From contig JAJKFH010002736.1 of the NCBI GenBank assembly GCA_023333565.1, positions 1 through 64,000 of the forward strand: 64,000 nucleotides of DNA, in the 5' to 3' direction. This DNA comes from Puffinus mauretanicus. Its lineage: Eukaryota > Chordata > Aves > Procellariiformes > Procellariidae. Below are positions 62,454-64,000 of this stretch, in pieces. Made by a program: the position numbers and the translations under genes. Under the pieces are notes generated by a model. That model was given only the letters and a program-made list of their open reading frames with translations. It did not search any database and was not told the DNA's origin. Positions within the stretch are counted from its first letter, which is position 1; every line of letters starts with the position of its first letter.

Positions 62454-64000
62454 TCCCTTATCTCCAGCACTTCAGATTTTTAAGCTGATGATTTTTTTGG
62501 CTATCCAGGTTTTCAATTTACTTTCTGTGGAAGTTTTAACTAAAAGTTTACTTTCTTGCACTGATGTTAGGCTAAATCCATACCACATTTACAGCTGGAG
62601 TTTGAAATTGGCAGCATGTTCCGATGATCTGAAATTAATAATAATTTCTGATGACTGCCTAATCGTTCTTGGTTCAGAATTGCAATTCCATAATTCTACA
62701 CTTGCCAAGCAATAAGCACCCTGCTGATGTTTTATGTTCTGTCCTTTTAGCTAACTTACTGTTATTTAACAACCTTAGACTTACTTGACAGGTATAAACC
62801 GCTTGAACATCTGTGTTAACACAGACATAGATTGTGTTACCTACCATTGGAATGTCATATATTTTCAAACTGTGTTATAAAAATCCTCCAAAAGTTTTGT
62901 CTGTGTGACAGAGGCCTTAAAAGAATGAACAGTGGCTTATCCTCTTCTGCTTAATTTAGTTCATGCATTTTTTCTCTCTTTCTCCCCAACCTACGTATTA
63001 GTTATCCTGACTGTCCTGAATCTGGGCAGTATCCTCCAGTTTAAGAGAGGAAAAACTCCATCTTTTTTGTCAAAGCTTTCTATAGCACCCAACACAATGG
63101 AGACAAGAGCTATCTGGTGCCCTCAAAGGTTACTTCACATCAAAAATTCGGTAATATCATAATTTCTAGATTTTCCCTAGTATGATGTGGCCAAGTCATA
63201 AATAGTCTCCCTTATCTTGCTACAAGGGTGTGCCAGTCTGAATATCTACCTGATATCCTTTACCTAGATTTTGATTAATCTTTTTTTTTTCTTTTTTTTT
63301 CCATTTAGAATAGCAGAGACTTATATTTGTACAGGAATGTCTCCTTAGTGAATTTGTCTTTCTATATAATAAATATTTTTGCATTAAAATACCCATTCAG
63401 CATTCTCATACCATTTTGGGAAAGGTAAAAGTCGCAGAGCATGGAGACGTAGAGGGAACCAATCTTCAACAGACATCAATCTGCAGCGAATGAGAGCTCA
63501 TGTACACTTTGGGGTGGTGCATAGCTGGCTGGAAACAGTCAGGAAAAAGGACAAATGACAAGAACTGGCAGAAACTATCTACATTATTATAAAAACATCC
63601 ACCTGTATCTCAGATTCTGTGTCTGGTAGACTGATTTACAGCAGAAATGAAATTCTTACATCAGTGAAGTTTTCCATATTCAAAGATATACATGTACATA
63701 TACAAGTTACTACATACATACACTAGTTACTTCTGTTTTCATAGAGATTTTTATTATCTCTCAATTTTAGCTGCTTAATGTTAATGATCTAAATAAATGA
63801 ACTTAAGTGAATAAGGATATGAACAATCATAAAAAATATAGTCCCATTCAGTATTTTTAATATTGTTAACCCTTTATTACTGACAAAACCAGAATCATGT
63901 CTTCCACCAATGCAAAAACCTCCTAAGACTGGGAGAAAAATATATAAACTAATTCTTAGAATTTAGTTCTGGAAATTGTTAGTCATAGTTGTTTCTTTTG
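62454..64000. other. No gene recognised
   Basis: AT-rich unique sequence to the window end, with a T-rich run at about 63281-63300. Frames at 62362-62715 (partly CR1 antisense), 62674-62868 and 62932-63162 have no recognisable domain. Confidence 0.5.

Overview
This window looks like a gene-poor, AT-rich stretch of a bird nuclear genome, either intergenic or inside a very large intron. The evidence is the repeat content: several 5'-truncated CR1 LINEs of avian type, and a family of endogenous retrovirus (ERV) LTRs beginning TGTCCTGG and ending CCACGACA. I found no convincing host protein-coding exon, no tRNA or rRNA gene and no CRISPR array. The reading frames of any length lie in CR1, in LTRs or in low-complexity sequence, apart from one unexplained minus-strand frame near 57.7-58.2 kb.

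Layout. At 0-8 kb there are two closely similar solo LTRs in opposite orientation (9-531 plus, 7553-8069 minus) and a decayed LTR fragment (2639-2858). At 11-12.2 kb there is a perfect 68-bp tandem duplication, then a CR1 3' end with a pentanucleotide tail that changes motif along its length. At 19.4-19.9 kb is a third solo LTR. At 23.7-24.4 kb is the oddest object in the window: a shrunken LTR, an 18-nt lysine-tRNA-type primer binding site and an inverted, different-subfamily LTR, all inside one 5-bp target duplication. At 27-28.2 kb is a minus-strand CR1. At 34.9-35.7 kb lies a 768-bp polypyrimidine tract of 5-mers with only four purines. At 38.9-40.2 kb is a plus-strand CR1 that has lost its reverse transcriptase catalytic region. 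At 44.0-44.6 kb is a fourth solo LTR with intact-looking CRE and TATA motifs. At 59.4-62.5 kb a long minus-strand CR1 is split by an unrelated 1257-bp LTR that still carries a serine-tRNA-type primer binding site. Faint older CR1 and MIR-like remnants lie between these.

The window therefore records layered retrotransposition rather than a gene system. Oldest are the MIR-like and decayed CR1 scraps, then the larger CR1 copies, then the ERV LTRs (one nested inside a CR1), with the very clean tandem duplication probably recent. The Lys-primed LTR family is mosaic: U3, middle and U5 blocks occur in different combinations among copies. It makes 5-bp target duplications, which does not fit the 6 bp usual for lysine-primed class II ERVs. 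Boundaries of young LTRs are given to the base from TG...CA ends and target duplications. Boundaries of CR1 and MIR-like pieces rest on recognition by eye and may be off by tens of bases.
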